Assembly: GCF_000686525.1 (NCBI RefSeq)
Contig: NZ_JMKT01000009.1
Coordinates: 310,001-374,000, forward strand
DNA from: Desulfonatronovibrio hydrogenovorans DSM 9292
GTDB taxonomy: Bacteria > Desulfobacterota > Desulfovibrionia > Desulfovibrionales > Desulfonatronovibrionaceae
DNA length: 64,000 bases
Direction: 5' to 3'
The notes under the pieces were generated by a model, which worked only from the letters and a program-made list of their open reading frames with translations, was not told the origin of the DNA and ran no database searches. The translations under genes and the position numbers were made by a program. Shown here one piece after another: positions 14,991 to 24,269 of this stretch (position 1 is its first letter; each line of letters opens with the position of its first letter).

Positions 14991-16180
14991 AAAAAATTGT
15001 CATCACCCGCAGTGCAGCTATCCCTGACCGACTCAGGCTGGCCAGGTACTTCAAGAATCCGGAACTTGGCCCAAAAATCCTTTTTTTCAGTGGCGGGACA
15101 GCCCTTAACTCTCTGAGCAGATCCCTTCTCAAATACACCCACAACTCCATCCACTTGGTCACCCCCTTTGACTCAGGCGGAAGTTCGGCCAAGTTGCGCA
15201 AGGCCTTTAACATGCTGGCCGTGGGTGATCTCCGGAGCAGGCTCATGGCCCTGGCTGACCAGACAGTCAAAGGAAATCCGGAAATTTTCAGGCTGTTTGC
15301 CTATCGATTTCCCAGGGACGAGGACAACAAAGAACTCAAAGACAAACTGTCCAAAATGGCCAAGGGTGAACACTCCCTGGTCAGAAGCGTCCACGATCCC
15401 ATGCGCAAGATCATCCGTTCCCATCTGGAAATATTCAAATCTGCCATGCCCGAAGACTTTGATCTTAGAGGGGCAAGTATCGGCAATTTGATCCTGGCTT
15501 CAGGCTACTTCACCAGCAACAGACACATTGACCCGGTCATCTTCATCTTTTCCAAGCTGGCCGAAGTCAGGGGTATTGTCCGTCCCATAATGAACACCAG
15601 GATGCATCTGGTGGCCCGCCTTGAAGATGGATCAATGGTCAAGGGTCAACATATGCTTACAGGCAAGGAAGTGCCACCCATAACCTCTCCGGTCAGGGAA
15701 CTCTTCCTCAGCAAGAAGCTGAACAAACCTGTCCGGGCCAATCCAGCAGTCAGAGACAAAATCAAAAAACTAATTCTTGATGCCGAGCTGATCTGCTATC
15801 CCATGGGTAGTTTTTACTCCAGCATCATAGCCAATATCCTTCCTGCCGGAGTCGGTGCAGCAGTTTCTCTCAATCATTGCCCTAAAGTGTATGTCCCCAA
15901 TACCGGTCACGACCCGGAACAGGTCGGCACCACCCTTGATCAGAGGGTTGAAATTCTCATCACCTACCTTCAGAAAAGCTGTCCAGCACCTGTGAGGGTT
16001 GACAGTCTCCTGAACTTCGTAGTCATAGACAGGGACAAATCCCTGTACCAGGGGGGAGTTGACGTCCAAAAAATAAAAAAACTCGGAGTTGAAGTCCTGG
16101 AAACAACCTTGACCCAGCAGGATCAAAAACCTTATCTTACCAATCAGATGCTGATGGAAGCATTGTTTTCAATGGTCTGA
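14987..16180 (+). CDS. CofD/YvcK-like protein of a GAK-type system
   Basis: The 397-aa protein carries the nucleotide-binding signatures shared by CofD and YvcK: FFSGGTALNSLSR (33-45), TPFDSGGSSAKLRKAF (59-74) and VGDLRSRLMALAD (79-91). ICYPMGSFYSSIIANILPAG later matches the C-terminal part where YvcK proteins read GPGSLYTSIIPNLL. CofD transfers phospholactate to the deazaflavin Fo; YvcK binds UDP-sugars and controls peptidoglycan and carbon metabolism. Nothing else in the window makes F420, so a classic CofD role is unsupported. Translation probably depends on the mini-ORF that overlaps its start. It ends 51 nt before the last gene of the locus. Confidence 0.82.
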   Translation: MKKIVITRSAAIPDRLRLARYFKNPELGPKILFFSGGTALNSLSRSLLKYTHNSIHLVTPFDSGGSSAKLRKAFNMLAVGDLRSRLMALADQTVKGNPEIFRLFAYRFPRDEDNKELKDKLSKMAKGEHSLVRSVHDPMRKIIRSHLEIFKSAMPEDFDLRGASIGNLILASGYFTSNRHIDPVIFIFSKLAEVRGIVRPIMNTRMHLVARLEDGSMVKGQHMLTGKEVPPITSPVRELFLSKKLNKPVRANPAVRDKIKKLILDAELICYPMGSFYSSIIANILPAGVGAAVSLNHCPKVYVPNTGHDPEQVGTTLDQRVEILITYLQKSCPAPVRVDSLLNFVVIDRDKSLYQGGVDVQKIKKLGVEVLETTLTQQDQKPYLTNQMLMEALFSMV

Positions 16181-16231
16181 AACCTGACTATAGCCCATTC
16201 TAATTTGGCAAAATAACTATGGAGAGACCCC

Positions 16232-16642
16232 ATGAGTAAAAACGAAATCAAACTCAAAGGCGTTGTGGAAAAAGAAACTGCGATATCCCATCTGGAGGAT
16301 ATTCTGGAAACCATGAAACAGGGACGGATCAATATTCAGAGCAGCAAGGACACAGTAACAATAACTCCCGGACCTTTTATGGCAATGGAAATCAAAGCCA
16401 AGTCTGGAAAAGGAAAAGAAAAAATTGAAATAGAACTGTCCTGGAGGAGCGACAAGGAAATCAAGGGAGAACCGTTTGAAATCACCATAACCAGTGACGG
16501 AGATGAGGATGAACCCCGGTCATCGGCCCATTCTGAACATCCCCTGCCTGCCAGACCGGAACTCAAAACCCCGGCAACCTCAGCTCCCAGCATTGAACTG
16601 CAGGATAAATCGGAAAAAGAAACCGGACCCGACAAGTCATAA
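16232..16642 (+). CDS. Amphi-Trp domain protein 2
   Basis: The 136-aa protein has the amphi-Trp domain at residues about 10-75: helix ETAISHLEDILETMKQ, strand RINIQSS and the closing strand KIEIELSW with Trp71. A low-complexity, Pro/Ser/Glu-rich tail of about 55 residues follows and is absent from its paralogue at 12089. GGAGAG precedes the ATG. It is the last gene before the terminator at 16652. The disordered tail might be the part that is modified or bound by the ATP-grasp or kinase products; that is speculation. Confidence 0.8.
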   Translation: MSKNEIKLKGVVEKETAISHLEDILETMKQGRINIQSSKDTVTITPGPFMAMEIKAKSGKGKEKIEIELSWRSDKEIKGEPFEITITSDGDEDEPRSSAHSEHPLPARPELKTPATSAPSIELQDKSEKETGPDKS

Positions 16643-16651
16643 AGGTTTAAA

Positions 16652-16679
16652 GGGCCGGTCTCAGTAAGCCGACCGGCCC
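16652..16679. terminator. Bidirectional terminator between the GAK-type locus and nadD
   Basis: GGGCCGGTC and GACCGGCCC form a 9-bp GC stem with a 10-nt loop, followed on the plus strand by CAGAATTTTTT and preceded by an A-rich run that serves the minus strand. The nadD stop codon lies in the loop. Confidence 0.8.
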
Positions 16680-17371
16680 CAGAATTTTTTGACCTCTGAG
16701 CTGTAAAGATTCAGAAAGACCTTGACTGGCTCAGGTACAAGCCAGTCAATTATCCTTCCTTCCAGCCACCTGGACCTGACCATACTTGAACTGATCTCCA
16801 TTTTGGGAATGACAATGTACCTGATCTTTTTTCCCCTGCTCACCACCCACTGATTCTTTTCCAGTCTCTGAGCATCCCAGAAGCTGGTAATAAACTGGTC
16901 AAGTTTCTTTACCCCGCAGCCCTGTCGGCCGGCTACAATCAGATCACATTGAAAAGCTATTTGTTTGCCATTGTGCCACTTGGGCATGGTCAGAAGGTCA
17001 TTGTCTCCCATGATAAACGAAAAATCAGCTTCAGGATGATCCCGGACAACCCCCTGCAGGGTATCATAAGTATATGAGGGGCCTGGCCGATCTTTTTCCA
17101 GCTTATTGACCCTGATCCGGGAAATGCCGCCCAAAGAGGCTTCCATCATGGCGCAGCGCATTTCAAAAGGCAGAATATGTCTGAGTTCCTTATGCGGAGG
17201 GATGTGGGCAGGGATCAACTGAATCTGATCCAGCCCGGCCTGTTCAATAGCTTCTGCACATAGCCGCAGATGCCCCAGGTGGAGTGGATTAAAACTGCCT
17301 CCCAGAAGCCCGATGTTCTGGAATCTGTCTGTTTGGATCTGGTTTGTCATTGCGAAAAAATAATCTGGCAT
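16661..17371 (-). CDS. nadD: Nicotinate-nucleotide adenylyltransferase
   Basis: NadD adenylates nicotinate mononucleotide in NAD synthesis. The N-terminal GLLGGSFNPLHLGHLR contains the nucleotidyltransferase (H/T)xGH motif, and MEISSSMVRSR near the C-terminus is the ISSTxIR-type motif binding the phosphate. At 236 aa it is slightly longer than usual because of a ragged N-terminus; the ATG at 17371 has no good ribosome site and an in-frame ATG at 17350 is an alternative. It is the last gene of the proS-xseA-uvrB-nadD run, 85 nt after uvrB. Confidence 0.88.
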   Translation of the reverse strand: MPDYFFAMTNQIQTDRFQNIGLLGGSFNPLHLGHLRLCAEAIEQAGLDQIQLIPAHIPPHKELRHILPFEMRCAMMEASLGGISRIRVNKLEKDRPGPSYTYDTLQGVVRDHPEADFSFIMGDNDLLTMPKWHNGKQIAFQCDLIVAGRQGCGVKKLDQFITSFWDAQRLEKNQWVVSRGKKIRYIVIPKMEISSSMVRSRWLEGRIIDWLVPEPVKVFLNLYSSEVKKFWGRSAY

Positions 17372-17456
17372 CCAACTGCCGGTTGTCCTGTACCCGCTCC
17401 TGGCACAGCAATACTAAAAGAATTTTCTGGATAAAAAACCCGGAAGACAGAATATG

Positions 17457-19451
17457 TCAAAGCATAAGAATGTCCTTTAGAGCCTGAATCCTGTCTCGAA
17501 CCTGGGCTGCTTTTTCAAACTCCAGGTCTTTGGCCAGGGAACGCATTTCTCTCTCCAGCCTTTTGACCTCTTTTTCCACCTTGGCCAGATCCTGGCCGTA
17601 AGCCTGGATTTCTTCAGCTGCCAGAACCAGGTTATCAGGTTTATCATGGTGGTGCAGATCATACAGGGTATTAGCACCCTTTTTGATGATGGTGGCCGGG
17701 ACAATTCCATGATCCAGGTTGAACTTTATCTGCTTGTCCCGCCTTCGTTCCGTTTCTTCCATGGCTTTCTGCATGGACCCGGTCACCCGGTCTGCGTACA
17801 TGATCACCCGGCCCAATGCATTGCGGGCTGCCCGGCCAAAGGTCTGGATCATGGATCTGGTGGACCGCAGAAAGCCTTCTTTGTCCGCATCCAGAATGGC
17901 CACTAAGGATACTTCCGGGATATCAAGCCCCTCACGCAGCAGGTTAATGCCCACCAGTACAGTGAACTCTCCACTGCGCAGGGCCTGGATTATGGCCACC
18001 CGCTCCAGGGTATCGATGTCCGAGTGCAGATACCTGGTCCTTACACCCCTTTCCTGGATGTAATCAGTGAGGTCTTCAGCCATTCTCTTGGTCAGGGTTG
18101 TTACCAGTACCCGCTGATCCTGCTCCTGCCTTTTCAAGCACTCCCCAAGGAGATCATCCATCTGGCCAAGGGTGGGCCGGACTTCCACCAGGGGATCCAC
18201 CAGACCTGTGGGTCGAATGATCTGCTCGACCAAGATCCCCTGGGAACGCTCCATTTCCCACTCCCCAGGAGTGGCCGAGACATATATGGTCTGTCCCATA
18301 CGTTCCTGGAACTCTTGAAAACTCAAGGGCCGGTTGTCCAGGGCTGAAGGCAGGCGAAATCCATAATCCACCAGGGTGGTCTTTCTGGAGATGTCTCCAT
18401 TGTACATCCCCCCGATCTGGGACACAGTAATGTGGGACTCATCAATAAACAAAAGATAATCGTCTGGAAAATAGTCTAAGAGACAGGACGGTGGCTGGCC
18501 CTTTTGTCGACCGTCAAGATGACGGGAGTAGTTTTCTATTCCGTTGCAGTAACCCAGTTCCTGAATCATTTCCAGGTCAAGCTGAGTTTTCTGTTCCAGC
18601 CTCTGGGCCTCCACCAGCATATTTTTCTTTTCAAACCATTGCAGTCTGGACCTGAGTTCCTCCCGGATGTCGTTCATGGCCCGGTGCAGGTTATCCTGAT
18701 CTGAAACATAGTGGCTGCCCGGATAAATAATGGTCTTTTTCATCCTGGAGATGATCTCTCCAGTCAGGGGGTCGGCCTCATAAATGGCCTCAACTGAATC
18801 TCCGAAAAACTCTATCCTCAGGGCCTGTTCCATCCGGTAAGCAGGAATGAGTTCCAGAACATCACCCCGGACCCTGAAGGTTCCCCGATGAAAATCATAG
18901 TCGTTTCGTTCGTACTGGATCTCCACCAGTCTGCCCATGAGCTGGTCCATATCCATGACCTGTCCCTCTTCCAGAGGAATTATCATCTTGGCGTAGTAAT
19001 CCGGTGATCCCAGACCATAAATGCAGGACACCGAAGCCACAATTATCACGTCTCTGCGGGTCAGGAGGGCATGAGTGGCCGAGTGTCTGAGCTTGTCAAT
19101 ATCATCATTGATGGAGGAGTCCTTTTCAATATAAGTGTCCGTCCGGGGAAGATAGGCTTCAGGCTGATAATAATCGTAATAGCTTACAAAATATTCCACT
19201 GCATTTTCCGGAAAAAGGAGCCGGAATTCATTGTAGAGTTGAGCTGCCAGGGTCTTGTTGGGGGCCATGACCAGTGCCGGACGGTTCACCCCGGCAATAA
19301 CATTGGCCATGGTAAAAGTCTTGCCCGAGCCAGTGACTCCCAGCAGGATCTGATGAGGCACTTCCTGATTCAGGTTGCTGATCAGCCCGGCAATGGACTC
19401 CACTTGGTCCCCTGCCGGATAATACTCTGATACCAGTTTGAAACTAGACAT
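17457..19451 (-). CDS. uvrB: UvrABC excision nuclease subunit B
   Basis: A full-length 664-aa UvrB. It has Walker [11 protein letters not shown] near residue 40, the beta-hairpin region [20 protein letters not shown], the helicase motif with [21 protein letters not shown] and [14 protein letters not shown] in the second RecA domain, and a C-terminal UVR domain ([20 protein letters not shown]) that contacts UvrC. It acts as the damage-verifying helicase of nucleotide-excision repair. The gene begins 22 nt after xseA. Confidence 0.97.
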   Translation of the reverse strand: MSSFKLVSEYYPAGDQVESIAGLISNLNQEVPHQILLGVTGSGKTFTMANVIAGVNRPALVMAPNKTLAAQLYNEFRLLFPENAVEYFVSYYDYYQPEAYLPRTDTYIEKDSSINDDIDKLRHSATHALLTRRDVIIVASVSCIYGLGSPDYYAKMIIPLEEGQVMDMDQLMGRLVEIQYERNDYDFHRGTFRVRGDVLELIPAYRMEQALRIEFFGDSVEAIYEADPLTGEIISRMKKTIIYPGSHYVSDQDNLHRAMNDIREELRSRLQWFEKKNMLVEAQRLEQKTQLDLEMIQELGYCNGIENYSRHLDGRQKGQPPSCLLDYFPDDYLLFIDESHITVSQIGGMYNGDISRKTTLVDYGFRLPSALDNRPLSFQEFQERMGQTIYVSATPGEWEMERSQGILVEQIIRPTGLVDPLVEVRPTLGQMDDLLGECLKRQEQDQRVLVTTLTKRMAEDLTDYIQERGVRTRYLHSDIDTLERVAIIQALRSGEFTVLVGINLLREGLDIPEVSLVAILDADKEGFLRSTRSMIQTFGRAARNALGRVIMYADRVTGSMQKAMEETERRRDKQIKFNLDHGIVPATIIKKGANTLYDLHHHDKPDNLVLAAEEIQAYGQDLAKVEKEVKRLEREMRSLAKDLEFEKAAQVRDRIQALKDILML

Positions 19452-19473
19452 ACAAAAAACTCTTTAATCCGGA

Positions 19474-20823
19474 CTAATCACTGTCTATGGTTCTGGCCCT
19501 GATGTTTCCATGGGCAACCTCTATTATCAGTCCATCACCGGACCGGACATCGCCTGGGCTTCGCAGGAGCGATCCGGTCTGTTCAATGGTGACCATGGCA
19601 TAACCACGCTTAAGAGGACCTCGGGGGTCGAGGCCGGCCAGTTTTTGTCCTGCCAGGCTGACCCGGTTATGGTTACGATCCAGAAAGATCCTGGCACTGT
19701 TGATAATCCTTTTTTCAAGGTAATCCAGCTGGTTGGATCTCACCTGCCAGTACTCTGAACCGAATCTGACCTGAAGCCTGGATTCAAGAGCCTGTAACTT
19801 TTCTGCCCGAATCTGCCAGAAACCTGCCCCGCTTCTATGCAGATCCCTTTTCAGGACTTCCAGTTTCTCGTCAAGTCTTTGCAGTTGTCCTGCAGGACTG
19901 AGCCAGGTCAGAGCCTTTTCCAGATGATCCAGCCGGCTGACCTGGTGTTTTAAATAATTGTCATAACTCCTGCCCAAAGCTGTTTCCAACCTGTCCACGT
20001 CCTGGGCCAGATCATCCGTACCCGGCCACAGGGTCTGGGCAGCATGGCTGGGAGTGGCAGCACGCTGGTCAGCAGTCAAATCAGCAATGGTGGTATCAGT
20101 TTCATGCCCTATCCCGGTAAGAACAGGAATTTCGGATTCAAATACGGCTCTGGCCACCTTTTCATCATTGAAGGCCCACAGATCTTCCAGGGATCCTCCG
20201 CCGCGGATAATTACCAGAACCTGGGCCCAGGCCTGCTCATTGGCCAGCTTAATGGCTCTGACGAGCTCGCGTGGAGCATCATCGCCCTGGACCTGGCTTG
20301 GGTAAACCCTGATTTCACTGCCCAGGCCAAGTCCCCGGGCCACCTCCATAAAATCATGTATTACTGCTCCTGTGGGTGTTGTCACGATGCCCACCCGATC
20401 CGGACAATATGGAATTGGTCTTTTCCGGTCCTCTTCAAAATACTCCAGGCCCTTGAGTTTACTCTTCAGGGCCTCAAAAGCCAGGAAAAGATCTCCAAAA
20501 CCCTGTTCCTGAACCAGCTCGGCCACCAGTTGGTAGGCTCCTCTAGGCGCATACAGTCCGATCTTTCCGGCACAGACCACTTCCTGCCCATCCACCAGAT
20601 TTGAGGCCGGATCAGCCCCTTTTTGTCTGCTGAAGGCCTGAGAATTTTTGAACCAGACCACCTGGAGGCCGGCCTGCTCATCTTTGAGAGTAAAGTAGAT
20701 ATGGCCGGACCCGGGCCTGGAAATATTTGAGACCTGTCCCTTTACCCAGATGAATGGAAACTGGATTTCCAGCACATCCTTAATGGCAGAGGTCAACTCG
20801 ATAACTGAAAAGACATGGGGCAC
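19474..20823 (-). CDS. xseA: Exodeoxyribonuclease VII large subunit
   Basis: The 449-aa protein has an N-terminal OB fold (IWVKGQVSNISRPGSGHIYFTLKD) and the nuclease core with RVGIVTTPTGAVIHD, VLVIIRGGGSLEDLWAFNDE, TGIGHETDTTIADL and AATPSHAA, all hallmark XseA motifs. The C-terminus is coiled-coil. It degrades single-stranded DNA with the small subunit XseB, which is not in this window. The start is GTG at 20821-20823; no strong ribosome site is seen. It lies 32 nt after proS. Confidence 0.96.
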   Translation of the reverse strand: MPHVFSVIELTSAIKDVLEIQFPFIWVKGQVSNISRPGSGHIYFTLKDEQAGLQVVWFKNSQAFSRQKGADPASNLVDGQEVVCAGKIGLYAPRGAYQLVAELVQEQGFGDLFLAFEALKSKLKGLEYFEEDRKRPIPYCPDRVGIVTTPTGAVIHDFMEVARGLGLGSEIRVYPSQVQGDDAPRELVRAIKLANEQAWAQVLVIIRGGGSLEDLWAFNDEKVARAVFESEIPVLTGIGHETDTTIADLTADQRAATPSHAAQTLWPGTDDLAQDVDRLETALGRSYDNYLKHQVSRLDHLEKALTWLSPAGQLQRLDEKLEVLKRDLHRSGAGFWQIRAEKLQALESRLQVRFGSEYWQVRSNQLDYLEKRIINSARIFLDRNHNRVSLAGQKLAGLDPRGPLKRGYAMVTIEQTGSLLRSPGDVRSGDGLIIEVAHGNIRARTIDSD

Positions 20824-20855
20824 TTTGTCAGGTCCGGGGTTGGCAGTTGCAGGGA

Positions 20856-22592
20856 TTAATTTTTGGCGGACAATCCAAAATGGTCCAGGACGCCATTTCG
20901 GATGGCCATGAACCTGGAAGAGAATTCCTCAATCGGGACTTGGATCCGCTCTCCTGAGTGACGGATCTTGACCTCATAGATTCGGTTCTTCAGCCCTTTT
21001 CCACCGATAACAACCTGAATGGGTGAACCGATCAGGTCATTGTCCTTGAACTTGAATCCCGGTCTCTCGTCCCTGTCGTCCAGGAGTACGTCCACGCCTA
21101 TGGATCTCAGCTGATCATATACTGCTTCAGAATGCTCCCTGACTTCCTGGTCTTTGTAGTTCAGGGCGATGACCACCGCCTCAAAGGGTGCAATGGCCGG
21201 AGTAAAGATGATCCCGTTCTGATCATGGTTCTGCTCAATGCACGAAGCCAGAATCCTGCTCACCCCTATGCCGTAGCAACCCATGATAATCAGCTCCTCT
21301 TTGCCGTTTTCATCCAGATAAACTGCCTTCATGGATTGGCTGTATTTGGTCCCGAGCTTGAAGATATGTCCTACTTCAATACCCTTGGTCAGATATATCT
21401 CTCCAGCGCACTTGGGACAGGGATCCAGACTAGTAATGGTCCGCAGATCGAAGTACCCACTGATATTCACGTCCCGTCTGAGGTCCACATGCTTCAGGTG
21501 AAAATCATCCTGGTTGGCCCCGGTGATCCAGTCAGTGTCAAACTCAAGCTCCAGATCAGCAACTATCCTGTCCACGACAAGCTCCACTGGTCCGGCAAAA
21601 CCGACCTTGGCTCCACTCCACTTCTCAACCTCGGCCCTTGAGGCCAGCTCCAGAGTCTGGACGTTAAGGATGTTCTTCAGCTTGATTTCATTGAGTTCCC
21701 GGTCACCCCGGACAAGGGCGGCAACTGATTTGCCGTCGGCATTATACAGCAGGGTCTTGACAATTTTCTGAGCAGGAACATTGAGAAAACCGGCAACCTG
21801 TTCCACTGTATGCAGGCCAAGGGTTTTTACTTTTTCAAAAGGCATGGAGCACTCTGCACAGTCCTGCCCCTGGCACTTGACCTCGGCTTTTTCAAGATTG
21901 GCGGCAAAATCACAGCCAGTACAGGTGGCTATGGTATCTTCTCCAGTATCAGCCAGGACCATGAACTCATGGGAAAAACTTCCACCAATGGCTCCTGAGT
22001 CTGCCTCTACAGCTCTGAATCTAAGGCCCAGTTTCTTGAAGATACTGATATAAGCCTGACGCATGCTTTCGTAGCTTTTGGAAGCACCGGCATCGTCCAT
22101 ATCAAAGGAATAAGCATCCTTCATGATGAATTCCCGGCCTCGCATCAGTCCGAACCTAGGCCTTATTTCATCCCTGAACTTGGTCTGAATCTGATAGAGG
22201 TTCAAGGGCAGCTGGCGATAAGACTTCACCTCCCTGCGGATCAGGTCGGTAATGACTTCTTCGTGGGTAGGCCCTATGCAGTAGTCCCGGTCGTGACGAT
22301 CCTTGAACCTTAACAGCTCTTTGCCATAGGCTTCCCATCGGCCGGACTCCATCCACAGGTCACCTGGCTGAACTGCCGGCATGATCATCTCTATTCCATC
22401 AAAACGATTCATTTCCTGACGGACTATGGAAGATATCTTCTGGAGCGCCTTCCATCCTGTGGGCAAATAAGTATAGATCCCTGAAGTAAGTTTCCGGATC
22501 ATTCCAGCCCGCAACAAAAGCTTGTGACTGATGACCTCGGCTTCAGCCGGGTCTTCTTTTAAGGTCGGTATGAAATATCGGCTCCAGCGCAT
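20856..22592 (-). CDS. proS: Prolyl-tRNA synthetase, bacterial type
   Basis: Class II aaRS of 578 aa. It has [15 protein letters not shown] at the start, motif 1-2 region ([18 protein letters not shown]), an editing insertion (INS) between motifs 2 and 3 (about residues 230-400) as in long bacterial ProRS, motif 3 and [14 protein letters not shown], and a C-terminal anticodon-binding domain. The ATG at 22592 is chosen because GGAG lies 8 nt upstream; an in-frame ATG at 22604 would place that GGAG inside the coding region. It heads the proS-xseA-uvrB-nadD run. Confidence 0.96.
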   Translation of the reverse strand: MRWSRYFIPTLKEDPAEAEVISHKLLLRAGMIRKLTSGIYTYLPTGWKALQKISSIVRQEMNRFDGIEMIMPAVQPGDLWMESGRWEAYGKELLRFKDRHDRDYCIGPTHEEVITDLIRREVKSYRQLPLNLYQIQTKFRDEIRPRFGLMRGREFIMKDAYSFDMDDAGASKSYESMRQAYISIFKKLGLRFRAVEADSGAIGGSFSHEFMVLADTGEDTIATCTGCDFAANLEKAEVKCQGQDCAECSMPFEKVKTLGLHTVEQVAGFLNVPAQKIVKTLLYNADGKSVAALVRGDRELNEIKLKNILNVQTLELASRAEVEKWSGAKVGFAGPVELVVDRIVADLELEFDTDWITGANQDDFHLKHVDLRRDVNISGYFDLRTITSLDPCPKCAGEIYLTKGIEVGHIFKLGTKYSQSMKAVYLDENGKEELIIMGCYGIGVSRILASCIEQNHDQNGIIFTPAIAPFEAVVIALNYKDQEVREHSEAVYDQLRSIGVDVLLDDRDERPGFKFKDNDLIGSPIQVVIGGKGLKNRIYEVKIRHSGERIQVPIEEFSSRFMAIRNGVLDHFGLSAKN

Positions 22593-22669
22593 TAATCTCT
22601 CCATTTGTTAAGTAACTTAATGTGGTTATTGGATATATTCTGGCATGACCAGCACCAACTGCAATGGGA

Positions 22670-23053
22670 TCATGCCTGGACAGACATCCTGCAGTGGGAA
22701 CATCTGCCGTAAAGGACGATTTCATGTCCTTCCAGGGAGAAACCCTCAGGAGTCATAGAAGAAAGTCCTCCGGGACAGCCCTGAATGCAGAATACCTTGT
22801 CACAATCCCTGCACAGAAAATGATGGTGGTGTTCAAGTCCGGCTATTTCGTATCTGGAACCTTCGCCGGGAAAGGCCAGTTCCCTGATTTTTCCATCTTC
22901 AGCCAGAAGTTTAAGGTTTCTGTATACAGTGGCGATACCCAGCCCTACAACTTCCTTACCTGCCTGTTGGTGGACTTCCTGGGGATTCATGGGGCCATGA
23001 GCCTGGCGAAGGCATCGAATAATGGCCTGGCGCTGCCTTGTGTTGTGCTTCAT
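22670..23053 (-). CDS. Fur-family regulator, probably Zur
   Basis: The 127-aa protein has a winged-helix DNA-binding half (RQRQAIIRCLRQAHGPM, IATVYRNLKLLAEDGKI) and a metal-binding dimerisation half with GLEHHHHFLCRDCDKVF and a C-terminal CSHC, the two CxxC pairs of the structural Zn site. Divergent placement from znuACB with a palindromic box on the znuA promoter points to Zur rather than Fur or PerR, but family members are hard to separate by sequence. GGAGGG 7 nt before ATG 23053 decides that start over an upstream in-frame codon at 23071. Confidence 0.88.
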   Translation of the reverse strand: MKHNTRQRQAIIRCLRQAHGPMNPQEVHQQAGKEVVGLGIATVYRNLKLLAEDGKIRELAFPGEGSRYEIAGLEHHHHFLCRDCDKVFCIQGCPGGLSSMTPEGFSLEGHEIVLYGRCSHCRMSVQA

Positions 23054-23074
23054 AGTCTGCCCTCCAGGCAAAAC

Positions 23075-23103
23075 ACTATATTTTCAAACCGTTCATATTG
23101 CAA
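23075..23103 (-). promoter_or_regulatory. Promoter of the zur-like gene
   Basis: On the minus strand TTGCAA (23098-23103) and TATAGT (23075-23080) are separated by 17 nt, about 20 nt before the start codon. The Zur-like box lies about 30 nt further upstream and does not overlap it. Confidence 0.55.
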
Positions 23104-23118
23104 CTTTTCAGACAATAC

Positions 23119-23147
23119 TTGACCGACAAGAAATGATAACCTATTAT
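23119..23147 (+). promoter_or_regulatory. Promoter of znuA
   Basis: TTGACC (23119-23124) and TATTAT (23142-23147) are separated by 17 nt. The -10 lies inside the palindromic box at 23134-23149, so a bound repressor would block RNA polymerase. Confidence 0.65.
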
Positions 23148-23149
23148 CA
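23134..23149. promoter_or_regulatory. Zur/Fur-type operator
   Basis: TGATAA-CCTA-TTATCA is a perfect 6-bp inverted repeat of the Fur-superfamily type (GATAAT-like half sites), placed over the -10 of znuA and 40 nt before its start codon. Zinc-dependent repression by the divergent regulator is inferred. Confidence 0.7.
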
Positions 23150-23188
23150 CCTTAAACCTGCCTAACTCTATTTCAAGGAAGAACAATT

Positions 23189-24157
23189 ATGAAAAAAAAC
23201 TATCTGAATTTGTCCACCTTGTTGTCTGCAGCCGTCCTGGGCTTGCTGTTTCAGATGGTTATGTTCCATCCGGCACTGGCATCTCAAGATAAAATCAAAG
23301 TCATGGTCAGCATTACTCCACAAAAATATTTTGTGGAAAAAATTGGTGAGGATCTTGTTGATGTATCTGTTCTCCTTCCCCCTGGAGCCAGTCCACACTC
23401 CTTTGAACCAAGACCGGGCCAGATGGTGGAACTGGGCCGAGCTGAGATATACATGGCCATAGGTGTAGAATACGAAAAAGCCCTTCTGCCCAAGATCAGG
23501 TCCATCCATCCGGATCTGAATATCGTTCATACCGATCATGGCATTAAAAAGGTTTCCATGATTCCTCACTCCCACGACCATGGTCATGATCACGGCCACG
23601 ACCATGATCACAACCACGGCCACGGTCATGATCATCACCATCACCACCATGAAGGGGACGACCCCCATGTCTGGCTGTCACCTGATCTGGTGATGATCCA
23701 GGCTTCTAACATCCTTGACGCCCTTGTCCAGGCCTCCCCGGAGAATAGAGATTATTTTCAGAAAAACTACCTGGAATTTATCAGAGAACTGATGATCCTG
23801 GATCAGGAAATCAAGGAAGTCTTCTCAGATATTCAGCCGGGCACCAAATTTATGGTCTTTCACCCGGCCTGGGGATATTTTGCCCGGGCCTACGGACTGG
23901 TCCAGGTAGCTGTGGAAATCCAGGGAAAAGAACCAAAGGCGGCCGATCTTAAGCACCTTATTGACATTGCCCGTCAGGAAAACATAAGAGTTGTGTTTGT
24001 ATCTCCCCAGTTTTCCGAAAGAAGCGCCAGTACCATTGCCCAGTCCATTGGTGGAGAGACAGTCTCCATCGACCCTCTGGCTGAGGACTGGGAAAAAAAC
24101 ATGCTCGCGGTGGCGGAAAAATTCAGAACCGCCCTTGCCCATGATGATGTTCACTAA
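23189..24157 (+). CDS. znuA: Zinc ABC transporter substrate-binding protein
   Basis: The 322-aa protein has a signal peptide (cleavage near HPALAS), the cluster A-I fold start VMVSITPQKYFVEKIG, and conserved metal-ligand histidines in SPHSFEPRPGQ, DDPHVWLSPD and VFHPAWGYFARAYG. A His/Asp-rich loop (about residues 128-157, with a run of six His) is the zinc-chaperoning loop of ZnuA-type rather than Mn-type proteins. It delivers periplasmic Zn2+ to ZnuB/ZnuC. The gene follows the Zur-type operator; a hairpin and 112 nt separate it from znuC. Confidence 0.93.
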   Translation: MKKNYLNLSTLLSAAVLGLLFQMVMFHPALASQDKIKVMVSITPQKYFVEKIGEDLVDVSVLLPPGASPHSFEPRPGQMVELGRAEIYMAIGVEYEKALLPKIRSIHPDLNIVHTDHGIKKVSMIPHSHDHGHDHGHDHDHNHGHGHDHHHHHHEGDDPHVWLSPDLVMIQASNILDALVQASPENRDYFQKNYLEFIRELMILDQEIKEVFSDIQPGTKFMVFHPAWGYFARAYGLVQVAVEIQGKEPKAADLKHLIDIARQENIRVVFVSPQFSERSASTIAQSIGGETVSIDPLAEDWEKNMLAVAEKFRTALAHDDVH

Positions 24158-24206
24158 CAGACCGGTTTTTTAATGAATCACTCCGGCAATTGAACCTGGA
24201 CCAAAT

Positions 24207-24247
24207 CCCTGCTCTGATTCTTTTTTGCCTTTTGGATAAGAGCAGGG
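24207..24247 (+). promoter_or_regulatory. Intercistronic hairpin between znuA and znuC
   Basis: CCCTGCTCT (24207-24215) can pair with AGAGCAGGG (24239-24247) across a 23-nt T-rich loop. No T-run follows on the plus strand, so it is more likely an mRNA-processing or stability element than a full terminator. Confidence 0.4.
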
Positions 24248-24269
24248 CTGAAAAAAAGTAAAGATCATA

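Noticed and set aside
14987-16180. CofD-like gene as evidence for coenzyme F420 synthesis
   Set aside because: No CofC, CofE, CofG or CofH gene is seen in the window, and the sequence motifs fit YvcK as well as CofD.
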